Assembly: GCF_000144695.1 (NCBI RefSeq)
Contig: NC_014378.1
Location: forward strand, 1,615,833 to 1,679,832
DNA: 64,000 bases
Direction of reading: 5' to 3'
DNA from: Acetohalobium arabaticum DSM 5501
GTDB lineage: Bacteria; Bacillota; Halanaerobiia; Halobacteroidales; Acetohalobiaceae
The number at the start of each line of letters is the position of its first letter. Within the stretch, counting starts at the first letter, position 1. Shown here in pieces: positions 36,098 to 44,140 of this stretch. The notes under the pieces are model-generated. The model saw nothing but the letters and a program-made list of their open reading frames with translations. It was not told the DNA's origin and ran no database searches. A program made the translations under genes and the position numbers.

Positions 36098-36563
36098 ATT
36101 GATATATTGTGTCACTTTCCATTTGCAGCTAATATAGTTTCTTTCATGATATTACGGGAATAGTCAATATGTATCCGCCGCTTGTCGTTCGCTCAACGTC
36201 CTGTTTCGCTCACTGTCAAAAACTGCCCCTCCGTCGTCCATGACTCCGGGTCAGTTTTAAGAATCACTCTGGACACATATTGACTATCTGTAATAAAGTG
36301 TTATCATCAATGAAAGTTACATTTAGAAGTTACTCTAGATACATGATAATATATTAGATTACAAATAGTCAACATTTCTCTAGAGCGACTCTTAAGATTA
36401 GTCCGGAACCACGGACGGTGGAGGACTAATCTTTGAGAATGAGTGAGACAGGACGTCGAACGAATGGCAAGCGTAAGAGATTTGTTGACTATAATCTGCA
36501 ATATCTTAAACGAACGGCAAGTGTTTGCAAGATATCAACTCTAAACTGCAACAATATATCAAT
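36098..36563 (-). repeat. Mosaic intergenic repeat R5, in the argC leader
   Basis: 466 bp with outer ends ATTGATATATTG / CAATATATCAAT. It has two module B copies in opposite orientation: B1 at 36159-36287 and a diverged B2 at 36364-36492. The B1 stem is CTGCCCC / GGGTCAG with one mismatch; the B2 stem is AAGATTAGTCC (36394-36404) / GGACTAATCTT (36423-36433), perfect. Only the right end of module A remains (TTGCAAGATATCAAC near 36524-36540). It lies between the arg promoter (36579-36607) and argC. Confidence 0.87.
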
Positions 36564-36578
36564 ATAACATTGATTATA

Positions 36579-36607
36579 ATTATACACAACAACGTATAAA
36601 AATGCAA
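36579..36607 (-). promoter_or_regulatory. argC promoter with ArgR-box-like operator, upstream of R5
   Basis: Minus strand TTGCAT (36602-36607), 17-bp spacer, TATAAT (36579-36584), followed by TATAA as at argF and carA. TTGCATTTTTATACG lines up with the ARG-box sequences of the other two, including the overlap with the -35. It is about 530 bases from the argC start. Confidence 0.6.
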
Positions 36608-36619
36608 ATGTTTGATAGA

Positions 36620-36655
36620 AATTAAAAAGAGCCTCCCGCTAAACGGAAGGCTCTT
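36620..36655 (-). terminator. Terminator after cspA
   Basis: 12-bp arms AAGAGCCTCCCG / CGGAAGGCTCTT with one G-U pair and a five-base loop, followed on the minus strand by TTTTTAATT. Confidence 0.88.
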
Positions 36656-36691
36656 ATCAGAAGAATTTATATTATTCTCCATAATAGGCAG

Positions 36692-36892
36692 TTATATTTT
36701 AGTTACCTCTTCAGCTTGAGGACCTTTATCGCCCTCTACTACTTTAAACTGCACCTCTTGTCCTTCTTCTAATGTCTTAAATCCTTCTTCCTCAATTGCA
36801 GAAAAATGTACGAATACATCATCTTCTCCTGGTACTTCAATAAATCCATAACCTTTTTTTCCATCAAACCACTTTACTGTTCCTGTTTTCAT
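36692..36892 (-). CDS. cspA: Cold-shock protein, CspA family
   Basis: 66 residues, one OB-fold cold-shock domain. RNA-binding motifs RNP1 (KGYGFIEV) and RNP2 (VFVHFSAI) are intact. It binds single-stranded RNA and DNA and acts as an RNA chaperone. The sequence is strongly acidic for this family. ATG with AGGAGGAATT upstream, and a near-consensus promoter 55 to 85 bases upstream that gives a leader of about 50 bases. It is a single-gene unit with its own terminator. Confidence 0.96.
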   Translation of the reverse strand: MKTGTVKWFDGKKGYGFIEVPGEDDVFVHFSAIEEEGFKTLEEGQEVQFKVVEGDKGPQAEEVTKI

Positions 36893-36947
36893 AATTACTA
36901 ATTCCTCCTATTTTTTCTTACACTTAATAAATTTATTCAACATACTT

Positions 36948-36976
36948 AGTATACCATGTTACTATCCATCTGTCAA
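36948..36976 (-). promoter_or_regulatory. Strong promoter of cspA
   Basis: Minus strand TTGACA (36971-36976, perfect -35), 17-bp spacer, TATACT (36948-36953). Confidence 0.8.
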
Positions 36977-36994
36977 AGGAAAAACCACTATAAA

Positions 36995-37570
36995 TCAAAT
37001 TATTTGTTTAAAGATCTCAACTACTCTTTCTCCATTATTCTTCTCTACAGAAGTCGATTCACCGGTTAAAGCAGCCTCCTGTACTTCCAGATTATTAGCA
37101 GAGATAATACGGAGGTCAGCTCCAACAGCATCTCCTGCTTCCAATTCAACAATATCGCCGGGAACCAACTCTTTTGAATCAATCTCTCTCCATCTACCGC
37201 TACGCAGTACTCGAGCTGTAGGCGTCTCCATTCTGCGTAAGGCCTGCAGCGACTCCTCTGCTCTATGTTCTTGAAAGACACCTAAAACAGCATTCAGAAT
37301 AACAATTACTGAAATCACTACTGTATCCTTCACTTCACCAACAATTCCAGAAACTACAGCAGCCAGCAGAAGAATAATCACTAAAAAGTTCTTAAATTGA
37401 TCCAGAAACATCTCAACAAGAGTCCGCTGATTCTTCTGCTGAACTATATTCTTTCCATACTCTTTTAACAGTTCTGCTGCTATTTCATCAGTCAAGCCTT
37501 TTTCTCTGTTAGTCTTAAATTCTTTTAATATCTTATCTATCTCCACTTGATACCACTTCTTATCAGCCAT
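36995..37570 (-). pseudogene. Cation-transporting P-type ATPase, N-terminal remnant
   Basis: 191 residues, matching only the first fifth of a P2-type (Ca2+-type) ATPase of about 880-900 residues. The N-terminal cation ATPase domain is present (WYQVEIDKILKEFKTN...GL), followed by the first two membrane segments (FLVIILLLAAVVSG and VVISVIVILNAVLG). Then the actuator domain runs up to its catalytic TGES motif (AALTGES). After VEKNNGE the reading departs from the family and stops. The phosphorylated-aspartate domain, the ATP-binding domain and the remaining membrane segments are all absent, and the cspA promoter begins within 20 bases. It cannot pump ions and is best seen as a deletion remnant, 27 bases after the helicase gene. 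Confidence 0.82.
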
Positions 37571-37597
37571 AACTGATTCCTTTCCTTGTTGATACTT

Positions 37598-39100
37598 TTA
37601 CTTTATCTGTTCAGTAAGCAGTTCTTCAAGGCTTTTTTCTAATTCCTCCCCTTCTTGATTAACAATAACATCCAGAATACTTTTGTCCAGATTATGTTCT
37701 TTTGAATTATTAACTATCTTATCCAGATTACCGACTACTGATTCAAAGAGATTGATCTTATCATGTAATACATTCACTATCTTCTCTTCAATAGTTCCCT
37801 TAGTACAGAGATTATAAATCTTTACTTCTTCAGTCTGGCCTAAACGATGGACTCGGCCAATACGCTGTTCTAGCTTCATTGGATTCCAGGGTAGATCATA
37901 ATTAATAATTACATTACAGAACTGGAGATTAATTCCCTGCCGGCCAGCAGCAGTACTGACTAACACATCTCCCTGTTCAGCAAAGAAGCGCTTAGCCCGC
38001 TCCTTTTGAGTATCATTCAAAGTTCCATCGAATTTGACAGGCATCAGCCCGCGCTGATAAAGATAGTAACAGATATAATTCTGGGTAGCCAGATATTCAG
38101 TAAAAATAACAGCCTGTCCATCAATCTCTTTTAATAACTCCTCTACCACTTGTACCTTCTGATTAATCTGAATTTCTTCTGCTAACTGTAATAGCTGTTC
38201 TACTTTCGGCACTAATTCTTCTGCAGCCGAGTTCAAAAAATTCTGTAGAGTTTCAATCACTGCAAAGGAACTGCTGCAGATCTCCCGCTGGAGAGTCACC
38301 AGATGGAGCAGATTCCTATTCTCTGCTCTACAGCGGTCATACTCCTGCTTAACTAATTCAGTAATCCCGTCATAGAGCTGCTGTTCTGGCGACGTTAATT
38401 CCAGCGGAATCAGCTTTACATCCCGGTCAGTAAAGTCCAGTTCTGAATCAGTTCGCTCATTCCTGATCATTACCTGGTCTAAATTCTGTTTCAATAAGTC
38501 AGAATCATTAACCCTAAATAATTCCGACTTAAGCAGCGAAACAAGATTATATAGTTCATCCAGATCATTCTGTATCGGCGTTGCTGTCAAAAACAACATA
38601 TACTCTGGAGATAGATTATTTACAAACTGCCAATTTAATGTATCACTATTCTTCAATTTATGGGCCTCATCAACAATCACCATATCAAAATCTCTCTGAT
38701 AGATCACTTCAGCATGGCGTTCTCTTTTAGCTAAATCTATCGAAGCAATCTGATGGTCAAAGTAATGCCAGCCCTTTCCCTTGCGGTTATTGAAGATATC
38801 GATATCGAACTTATTAGTTAATTCCACCCACCATTGGTAGCTCAGCGAAGCAGGAGTCAGAATCAATACCGTTTCTACTTCACCGCGCAGAATATACTCC
38901 TTCAATATTAAACCGGCTTCAATTGTTTTACCCAATCCTACTTCATCAGCCAATAATGCTCTACCATCAAGTTCATCAATCACCCGCTGGGCTGTCTCTA
39001 TCTGATGAGGATATAAAGCAAAATCCCTTTCTGCCCAGAAGTCTGCAAGCTCATCTAGAACAACTAAATCATTATCCACTGCCCGTTGGTTAATAGCCAT
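37598..39100 (-). CDS. SNF2/RapA-type helicase-like ATPase
   Basis: 500 residues, superfamily 2. Motif I (ADEVGLGKTIEAG, about 52-64), motif II as VDEAH (near 160), motif III FLTATPIQNDL and motif VI QRIGRVHRLGQ (near 430) are complete, so ATPase activity is likely. It is close to the shortest form of the family and resembles Bacillus YqhH in size; the extra domains of RapA are absent. The role is likely nucleic-acid or RNA-polymerase remodelling in the cytoplasm, but unproved. ATG with AAAGGAG upstream. The P-type ATPase remnant follows in the same direction. Confidence 0.85.
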   Translation of the reverse strand: MAINQRAVDNDLVVLDELADFWAERDFALYPHQIETAQRVIDELDGRALLADEVGLGKTIEAGLILKEYILRGEVETVLILTPASLSYQWWVELTNKFDIDIFNNRKGKGWHYFDHQIASIDLAKRERHAEVIYQRDFDMVIVDEAHKLKNSDTLNWQFVNNLSPEYMLFLTATPIQNDLDELYNLVSLLKSELFRVNDSDLLKQNLDQVMIRNERTDSELDFTDRDVKLIPLELTSPEQQLYDGITELVKQEYDRCRAENRNLLHLVTLQREICSSSFAVIETLQNFLNSAAEELVPKVEQLLQLAEEIQINQKVQVVEELLKEIDGQAVIFTEYLATQNYICYYLYQRGLMPVKFDGTLNDTQKERAKRFFAEQGDVLVSTAAGRQGINLQFCNVIINYDLPWNPMKLEQRIGRVHRLGQTEEVKIYNLCTKGTIEEKIVNVLHDKINLFESVVGNLDKIVNNSKEHNLDKSILDVIVNQEGEELEKSLEELLTEQIK

Positions 39101-39208
39101 TTATCTCTACTCCTTTTCTACTTTTAGCCTACCTTTAGGATATTCGACCTGCGTCTAAATCATAAAGGTAGTTTTCGGCAGAAAAGAAAATTCAAGTAAA
39201 TATGCTGT

Positions 39209-39610
39209 TTAATCCTTGAAATTAATTCCGGCCATACCTCCAATGAGTCCTGTCATCGAACCAATACCAAGCATAATTAAACTTCCCAAAGTAAATAAAG
39301 TCTCTACCCACATCAGACTCAAAAGAAAAATCAATCCAATATGCCCTAATCCAACTAAGCCTCCATTCAGCCAGCCATTTCCCTCTACATTGAGTCCAGT
39401 TAAGAAAGATCCAGTCAGAATCGATAGATAATTAAATATAATCAATATCTTTTGAATTATTAGATCATCTATATCTATAAAAGTAATTATCAGTCCCCCA
39501 ATAATACTTACAGCCAATAACAGCAGAAAGCTAACAACTATTCCTCTGAAAATCCATTTCACCGATAAAGTCGACTTATCTGCACTAGAATCAGAATATC
39601 TGCTCATCAT
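39209..39610 (-). CDS. TIGR04086 family (YrzE-like) membrane protein
   Basis: 133 residues with four hydrophobic segments and small glycine-rich turns (GLNVEGNGWLNGGLVGLGHIG). This matches the TIGR04086/YrzE family, small membrane proteins found widely in spore-forming Firmicutes, without known function. ATG follows GGAGGC. It is alone between the helicase gene and repeat R6. Confidence 0.72.
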   Translation of the reverse strand: MMSRYSDSSADKSTLSVKWIFRGIVVSFLLLLAVSIIGGLIITFIDIDDLIIQKILIIFNYLSILTGSFLTGLNVEGNGWLNGGLVGLGHIGLIFLLSLMWVETLFTLGSLIMLGIGSMTGLIGGMAGINFKD

Positions 39611-39726
39611 AAAGCCTCCATATAAGTCATAAAGCAGTTTAGTATATTATATTGTGTTAAAATGATTTTATGAAAGGCTAGAGAAAATAAAAAATGGCCT
39701 CTATCGGCCACACCTCTTAACAGAAT

Positions 39727-40362
39727 ATTGATATATTGTTGCAGTTTCAAGATATTGCAGTGATAGTCAATATGTATCCGCCACTTGCCGTTCGTTCGAC
39801 GTCCTGTCTTACTCACTGTCAAAAACTGACCCTCCGCCGTCCATGGCTCCGGGTCAGTTTTAAGAGTCGCTTTGGACACATATTGACTATTGATAATAAA
39901 ATATATTGCTGTGATTATCACCAATGAGAGTTGCTATAAACATATATTGACTATTTGCGGTATTACATTGTAATCACAACCTGGTTGTTTCGGAGTGAAA
40001 TCTAGCTTTTTTCATCACAACTTCTGATTGCTTTCAAAATAACTCAGCCACATCATGAGAGTCTAACTTATTTGCAATTAGCAACAGAAGAGAAAAAAGA
40101 TCTAGAGCGGAGAAACTTCCCAGACTGTAATTACAGAACGGAAATTTCGTTAATATGGTTTCACGCCACTTCCGATAATTTTGCACAATTAGTTGATATC
40201 TTGCAACAAGCGACTTTAAAGCAGCCCCAAAAGAGAAAATGGCTAACATATAAAGTAGGGTATTCAAACAGTAGCTCTAAGGTTAATTTATTGCTAATTA
40301 ATCAGGGCTGATTTTCGGAGCGTTTGCAAGATATCAACTCTAAACTGCAACAATATATCAAT
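39727..40362 (-). repeat. Mosaic intergenic repeat R6
   Basis: 636 bp with clear outer ends ATTGATATATTGTTGCAG / CTGCAACAATATATCAAT. Module order: B (39763-39891, stem AAACTGACCC at 39823-39832 and GGGTCAGTTT at 39851-39860), C (to about 39953), an enlarged module D (about 39978-40125, interrupted by roughly 80 bp), and A (about 40193-40343). It ends 13 bases before the surE stop codon. Frames across it give no credible protein. Confidence 0.88.
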
Positions 40363-40374
40363 TTAACTTTATCT

Positions 40375-41145
40375 TTAAAAAATATCCAAATCCTTCTGAC
40401 TTAATTCCTCAATCGCTTCAAAATCAGTCAAGTTAAGTCTAATCGGAGTAATCGAAATCCGCTGTTGATTAACAGCTGCTACATCAGTCTCTTCATCATT
40501 GCCCTCTTCTACAATATCGCCGCCCATCCAGTAATAGTCTTCCCCCCGTGGATCTGTACGCTGATCAAAAGTGTTAATGTAACTTCTATTACCCAGCTTA
40601 GTAATCTGAACTCCTTCCAATTCTTCTCTATTACAGGGAGGAATATTAACATTTAATAATACTTCCTTATCCAATCCTTTTTCTGCTAAATCCTCTACTA
40701 ATTCGGAAATAAATTCAGCAGCATAAGTAAAGTTTAAATCATCATAAGCTGCCAGTGAAACTGCAACAGCTGGTACTCCTAATAATATTCCCTCAAATGC
40801 TGCCGATACAGTACCAGAATAGAGAACATCACAGCCTAAATTAGGTCCCCGGTTAATACCGGAAATAACTATATCAGGCTTTTCTTCTAGAATTGCTTCA
40901 ATTCCTAATTTTACACAGTCGGCCGGTGTACCATTAACAGCTAAACTCTCAGCATCAGCACTATCATAATTAACTTCTTTTACCCGCAGCGGGCGATGCA
41001 GAGTAATAGCATGTCCTGTTGCACTCTGTTCTCTATCAGGTGCTACTACCAATACTTCATTATCCGGATTCTTCGCTAAGGCTCTAGCCAGCTGCTGAAT
41101 TCCATCAGCATAAATTCCATCATCATTAGTAACTAAAATTTTCAT
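40375..41145 (-). CDS. surE: 5'/3'-nucleotidase SurE
   Basis: 256 residues. It removes the phosphate from nucleoside monophosphates with a divalent metal and is linked to survival in stationary phase. The metal-binding N terminus MKILVTNDDGIYADG is complete, with GRNPGC-like GTPADCVKLG and SGINRGPNLGCDVLYSGTVSAA further on. The second of two consecutive ATGs (41145) is preferred since it matches the family start and is seven bases after GGGGAG. In Firmicutes it can be adjacent to pcm, but not here. It is a single-gene unit, and no terminator other than R6 is seen after it. Confidence 0.95.
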   Translation of the reverse strand: MKILVTNDDGIYADGIQQLARALAKNPDNEVLVVAPDREQSATGHAITLHRPLRVKEVNYDSADAESLAVNGTPADCVKLGIEAILEEKPDIVISGINRGPNLGCDVLYSGTVSAAFEGILLGVPAVAVSLAAYDDLNFTYAAEFISELVEDLAEKGLDKEVLLNVNIPPCNREELEGVQITKLGNRSYINTFDQRTDPRGEDYYWMGGDIVEEGNDEETDVAAVNQQRISITPIRLNLTDFEAIEELSQKDLDIF

Positions 41146-41253
41146 CATTTCTCTCCCCTTCCATTACCAAATAAATCACTGTCTTAATTGGAGCATTAGT
41201 TAGTTCTACTTAGTTTAATTAATTTAATCTCATTTAAAACTTGCTAGCTACAA

Positions 41254-41282
41254 TTGACAGCATAAGCAATATAAGTTATACT
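41254..41282 (+). promoter_or_regulatory. Promoter of the tRNA pair
   Basis: TTGACA (41254-41259, perfect), 17-bp spacer, TATACT (41277-41282), 33 bases before the first tRNA. Confidence 0.8.
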
Positions 41283-41314
41283 ACATATTGTTCGCTACGA
41301 AATAATATTCCTTA

Positions 41315-41392
41315 CGGAGCATGGCGCAGCTTGGCTAGCGCACCTGGTTTGGGACCAGGGGGTCGCAGGTTCAAATCCTGCTGCTCCGACCA
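41315..41392 (+). tRNA. tRNA-Pro (anticodon TGG)
   Basis: Cloverleaf with acceptor CGGAGCA / TGCTCCG, D arm GCGC/GCGC, anticodon arm CCTGG-TTTGGGA-CCAGG (anticodon TGG), T arm GCAGG-TTCAAAT-CCTGC, discriminator A and an encoded CCA end. Confidence 0.95.
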
Positions 41393-41396
41393 TTGT

Positions 41397-41473
41397 GGAC
41401 CCATAGCTCAGTTGGTCAGAGCCATCGGCTCATAACCGATTAGTCGTAGGTTCGAATCCTACTGGGTCCACCA
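41397..41473 (+). tRNA. tRNA with CAT anticodon (Met or lysidine-type Ile)
   Basis: Acceptor GGACCCA / TGGGTCC, D arm GCTC/GAGC, anticodon arm ATCGG-CTCATAA-CCGAT (anticodon CAT), T arm GTAGG-TTCGAAT-CCTAC, encoded CCA. It is not the initiator type, which would have a GGG/CCC stem. Both elongator tRNA-Met and tRNA-Ile2 use CAT; the GGACC acceptor resembles Bacillus tRNA-Ile2, but I cannot decide. Four bases separate it from tRNA-Pro. Confidence 0.9.
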
Positions 41474-41477
41474 TTTC

Positions 41478-42227
41478 TTATACTACCCCATTCACCTGCC
41501 AAAGTACATATATAATAGTAACTATAATAAAATTCCAGGTAGCATGAGCAATAATACTGGTATATAATGACTGGCTTACTTCATAAAGAATAATTAATCC
41601 TAGTCCACCTAAAAAGGTAGCTAAAAAAGACCATAAACTAAAATGTAAAGCCCCAAAAATCACTGCTGCTAGAAGCCCACCTTTAAATAATCCAAATCTA
41701 TCCTTAAAATACTGATACATTAAACCACGAAAGAATACTTCTTCTGTAATCGGAGCTACAATAACAATCAAAGAAGCATATAGAATAAAGGTCAATTGAT
41801 TCTGGCTCTCCATTAACTCCGTTATTATCGGTTGAGAAGGAATCACAATTCCCCACCATTCCATAATCAGTTTCTGAACTCCCAGATTAACCAGCATTGC
41901 CATAGAACAGATACCAAAACCGCCTATAATCCCTAAAGTAACCATTTTTTTAAGATCAATCATCTGAAAACCTAAAATTTTTAATGATAGACCATACTTA
42001 GTAAAAATTATATACATACTTACTATTAACATAGTAGCAAACTGTAAAAAATTAACTATAATCTGTTTATAAGACAGCACCCCCGGTATAATATAGGATA
42101 AATGCTCCAGCAAAGAAGCTACCAAAAAATTAAATAACAACGTCATACTTATAGTAATTAAAATTATAAGTAAGATATCAGTTCCGGTCCAGACAACTTT
42201 TTGGTTCTGATATCGGCTTTTAAACAT
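41478..42227 (-). CDS. CPBP family intramembrane glutamic protease
   Basis: 249 residues with about seven membrane segments. The CPBP (Abi/Rce1) signature is present: motif 1 EEVFFRGLMYQYF (near residue 165), motif 2 FGALHFSLW, and a later HATWNF. These proteins are intramembrane proteases or bacteriocin-immunity-like proteins; the substrate is unknown here. ATG with GGAGGGGCAGG upstream and a good promoter 30-60 bases before it. It is a single-gene unit; the stop codon lies four bases beyond the convergent tRNA. Confidence 0.88.
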   Translation of the reverse strand: MFKSRYQNQKVVWTGTDILLIILITISMTLLFNFLVASLLEHLSYIIPGVLSYKQIIVNFLQFATMLIVSMYIIFTKYGLSLKILGFQMIDLKKMVTLGIIGGFGICSMAMLVNLGVQKLIMEWWGIVIPSQPIITELMESQNQLTFILYASLIVIVAPITEEVFFRGLMYQYFKDRFGLFKGGLLAAVIFGALHFSLWSFLATFLGGLGLIILYEVSQSLYTSIIAHATWNFIIVTIIYVLWQVNGVV

Positions 42228-42257
42228 ACCTGCCCCTCCTTTGGTACAATTAATTGT

Positions 42258-42286
42258 ATTATAAACTACTTTAGAATATGTTGCAA
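42258..42286 (-). promoter_or_regulatory. Promoter of the CPBP protease gene
   Basis: Minus strand TTGCAA (42281-42286), 17-bp spacer, TATAAT (42258-42263). Confidence 0.65.
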
Positions 42287-42349
42287 AATTAAAGAGATAT
42301 ACTTACATCTGGTGAATGCAAATATATCCCTACTTAATCCATATTTAAT

Positions 42350-43147
42350 TCATTCACTTTTGAGTGTAAATTTCCTCTCTATAACTTCACCCTGTCTGCC
42401 AAAAGGTCCAAACGCCTCACCATTAAGGACAACTTTGACTCCAGCCGCATTGGCTGAAAGAAATTCTACACTCCGGTCAGCATGCCAGCTTCTTTCTGTA
42501 CCTGAACTCAGCATTTCCTCTAAAACTATCTTTCCATCCACTACTACCTTTATCCAGGATGTTTCGAGCACCTTAATCGTAATATTTCTTTTCGAAGGTT
42601 CAGTATTTCTATCCTTGACCTTAATTTCTTGTTTATTCGTATCAGCCTCTATTCCTGTACTGACAGACTCTTGAGAAGTATTATCCTTCTTTTCCTCTGA
42701 TAAAATCATATTACTCTGCTCCGTTTGGGTTAAATTGCCTATAATTCCCTGCTTATAAAGAATAGTCCCGCCCAAAAAAACCATGAGTAAAATAACTACT
42801 GCCGCTACAATCTTCATTAGGTGATTGCTGATAAAACATAATACTTTCTCTGCTGTTGATTCATCTTCTTCTATCTCCGTTTTACCTTTTTTAACCTCTT
42901 GACGTAGATCTATTAATTCATTATACTCATTTAATATTTCTTGGCCGTCAAGCCCAACATAATTAGCATATACCCGCAAAAACCCTTTCAAAAAGACTTC
43001 TTGAGAGATTACTTCAAAATCCCCTGCTTCGATTGCTTTTAGATACTTTTTTCTAATTTTAGTCGACTTCTGTACTTTATCAATCGTAATTCCACGGTCT
43101 AAACGGGCCTGCCTAATCTTTTGACCCAATTCTTCCATATCTCCCAT
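42350..43147 (-). CDS. rodZ: RodZ-like cytoskeletal/helix-turn-helix membrane protein
   Basis: 265 residues. An N-terminal helix-turn-helix of the RodZ type (LGQKIRQARLDRGITIDKVQKSTKIRKKYLKAIEAGDF), one membrane segment at about 112-130, a linker of low complexity, and a C-terminal DUF4115 domain (IKVLETSWIKVVVDG...). This is the architecture of RodZ, which links MreB to cell-wall elongation. The ATG at 43147 has AGGGG eight bases upstream. In Bacillus the orthologue is ymfM, near pgsA and the ftsK/spoIIIE cluster, parts of which occur in this window. Confidence 0.88.
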   Translation of the reverse strand: MGDMEELGQKIRQARLDRGITIDKVQKSTKIRKKYLKAIEAGDFEVISQEVFLKGFLRVYANYVGLDGQEILNEYNELIDLRQEVKKGKTEIEEDESTAEKVLCFISNHLMKIVAAVVILLMVFLGGTILYKQGIIGNLTQTEQSNMILSEEKKDNTSQESVSTGIEADTNKQEIKVKDRNTEPSKRNITIKVLETSWIKVVVDGKIVLEEMLSSGTERSWHADRSVEFLSANAAGVKVVLNGEAFGPFGRQGEVIERKFTLKSE

Positions 43148-43182
43148 TCTAGTAGCCCCTTTCCACTCTCCTTTCAGTTTTC

Positions 43183-43974
43183 CTAAATTAAGCTAATAAA
43201 ATTAAATACTAAAATCAAACTTCCGATTCCCCAGACATAATAAGCAAAGTATTCGAATTGATCCTTTTCTAGCGCCTTTAATAAGAATTTGATAGCTGCA
43301 TAGCCAACCACCGCTGCAGTAACCGTTCCTATAAGAAGGGATAAGTAATTAACCTCTATACCGCCTACTTCAAATAAATCAATAACTTCCAATAAAGTAG
43401 CACCTAAAACCGCTGGAATAAAGATCAAAAATGAAAATCTAGCCGCCGCCTTTCGCTTCAATCCTATAAATAATCCAGCTATAATAGTAATTCCCGACCT
43501 AGATATTCCAGGCGTAATTGCTATTCCTTGAGCAATACCAATTATTATAGCCTGTAACAAACTTAAATTTCTAACTTTTTTATCAAATCTAATATTCATA
43601 TTCTCCACCCACCATAACAGACCACCAGTTACCAGTAAAGCAATACCCACAGCTGAAACTGAACCAAATAAGCTTTCAAAAGTATCTTTCAGAACAAATC
43701 CCATAACTGCTGTAGGAAAAGTAGCTGTTATTATCAGTAGTCTTTCTTTATTATATTTAAAATCAAGACTTAATAAATCCCTAATATCATCCCAATAAAA
43801 GACAGTTACTGCAATCAAGGTTCCAAAATGAAGAAAGACATCATAGATTAAGTGTGGTTCTGTAAAGCCCAATAAATTCTTAAAGATCACTAAATGGCCT
43901 GAACTGCTAATCGGTAAGAACTCTGTTATTCCCTGTACTATTCCCAAAATAATACTATCCAATATTGACACCAA
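43183..43974 (-). CDS. uppP: Undecaprenyl-diphosphatase
   Basis: 263 residues with about eight membrane segments. It recycles the undecaprenyl carrier of cell-wall synthesis by removing a phosphate. Active-site motifs are intact: GIVQGITEFLPISSSGHLVI (10-29) and IAQGIAITPGISRSG. It starts at TTG (or the adjacent GTG) behind GGAAG. Overproduction of the family gives bacitracin resistance. It lies 36 bases upstream of rodZ on the same strand and may share its transcript; both serve the cell wall. Confidence 0.93.
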   Translation of the reverse strand: MVSILDSIILGIVQGITEFLPISSSGHLVIFKNLLGFTEPHLIYDVFLHFGTLIAVTVFYWDDIRDLLSLDFKYNKERLLIITATFPTAVMGFVLKDTFESLFGSVSAVGIALLVTGGLLWWVENMNIRFDKKVRNLSLLQAIIIGIAQGIAITPGISRSGITIIAGLFIGLKRKAAARFSFLIFIPAVLGATLLEVIDLFEVGGIEVNYLSLLIGTVTAAVVGYAAIKFLLKALEKDQFEYFAYYVWGIGSLILVFNFISLI

Positions 43975-44080
43975 TTATCCACTTCCTTTATTTTCATAAA
44001 TTTAAACTTCTATTATTTATCATTATATGATTATTCTATATAATAACTGCTATTCCCTTTATCAAGTATAATATTAATAG

Positions 44081-44114
44081 AAAAATCTATACCATTTTGT
44101 AAAATGGTATAGAT
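44081..44114 (-). terminator. Terminator after the RecU-like gene
   Basis: Perfect 14-bp arms ATCTATACCATTTT / AAAATGGTATAGAT with a two-base tip, followed on the minus strand by a T-run. Confidence 0.88.
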
Positions 44115-44140
44115 CCACTATGACAATATCCACAATTAAA

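Noticed and set aside
37066-37281. Second frame inside the P-type ATPase remnant, considered as a frameshifted continuation
   Set aside because: It overlaps the intact N-terminal frame and does not carry the missing C-terminal domains; the gene is cut short rather than frameshifted.
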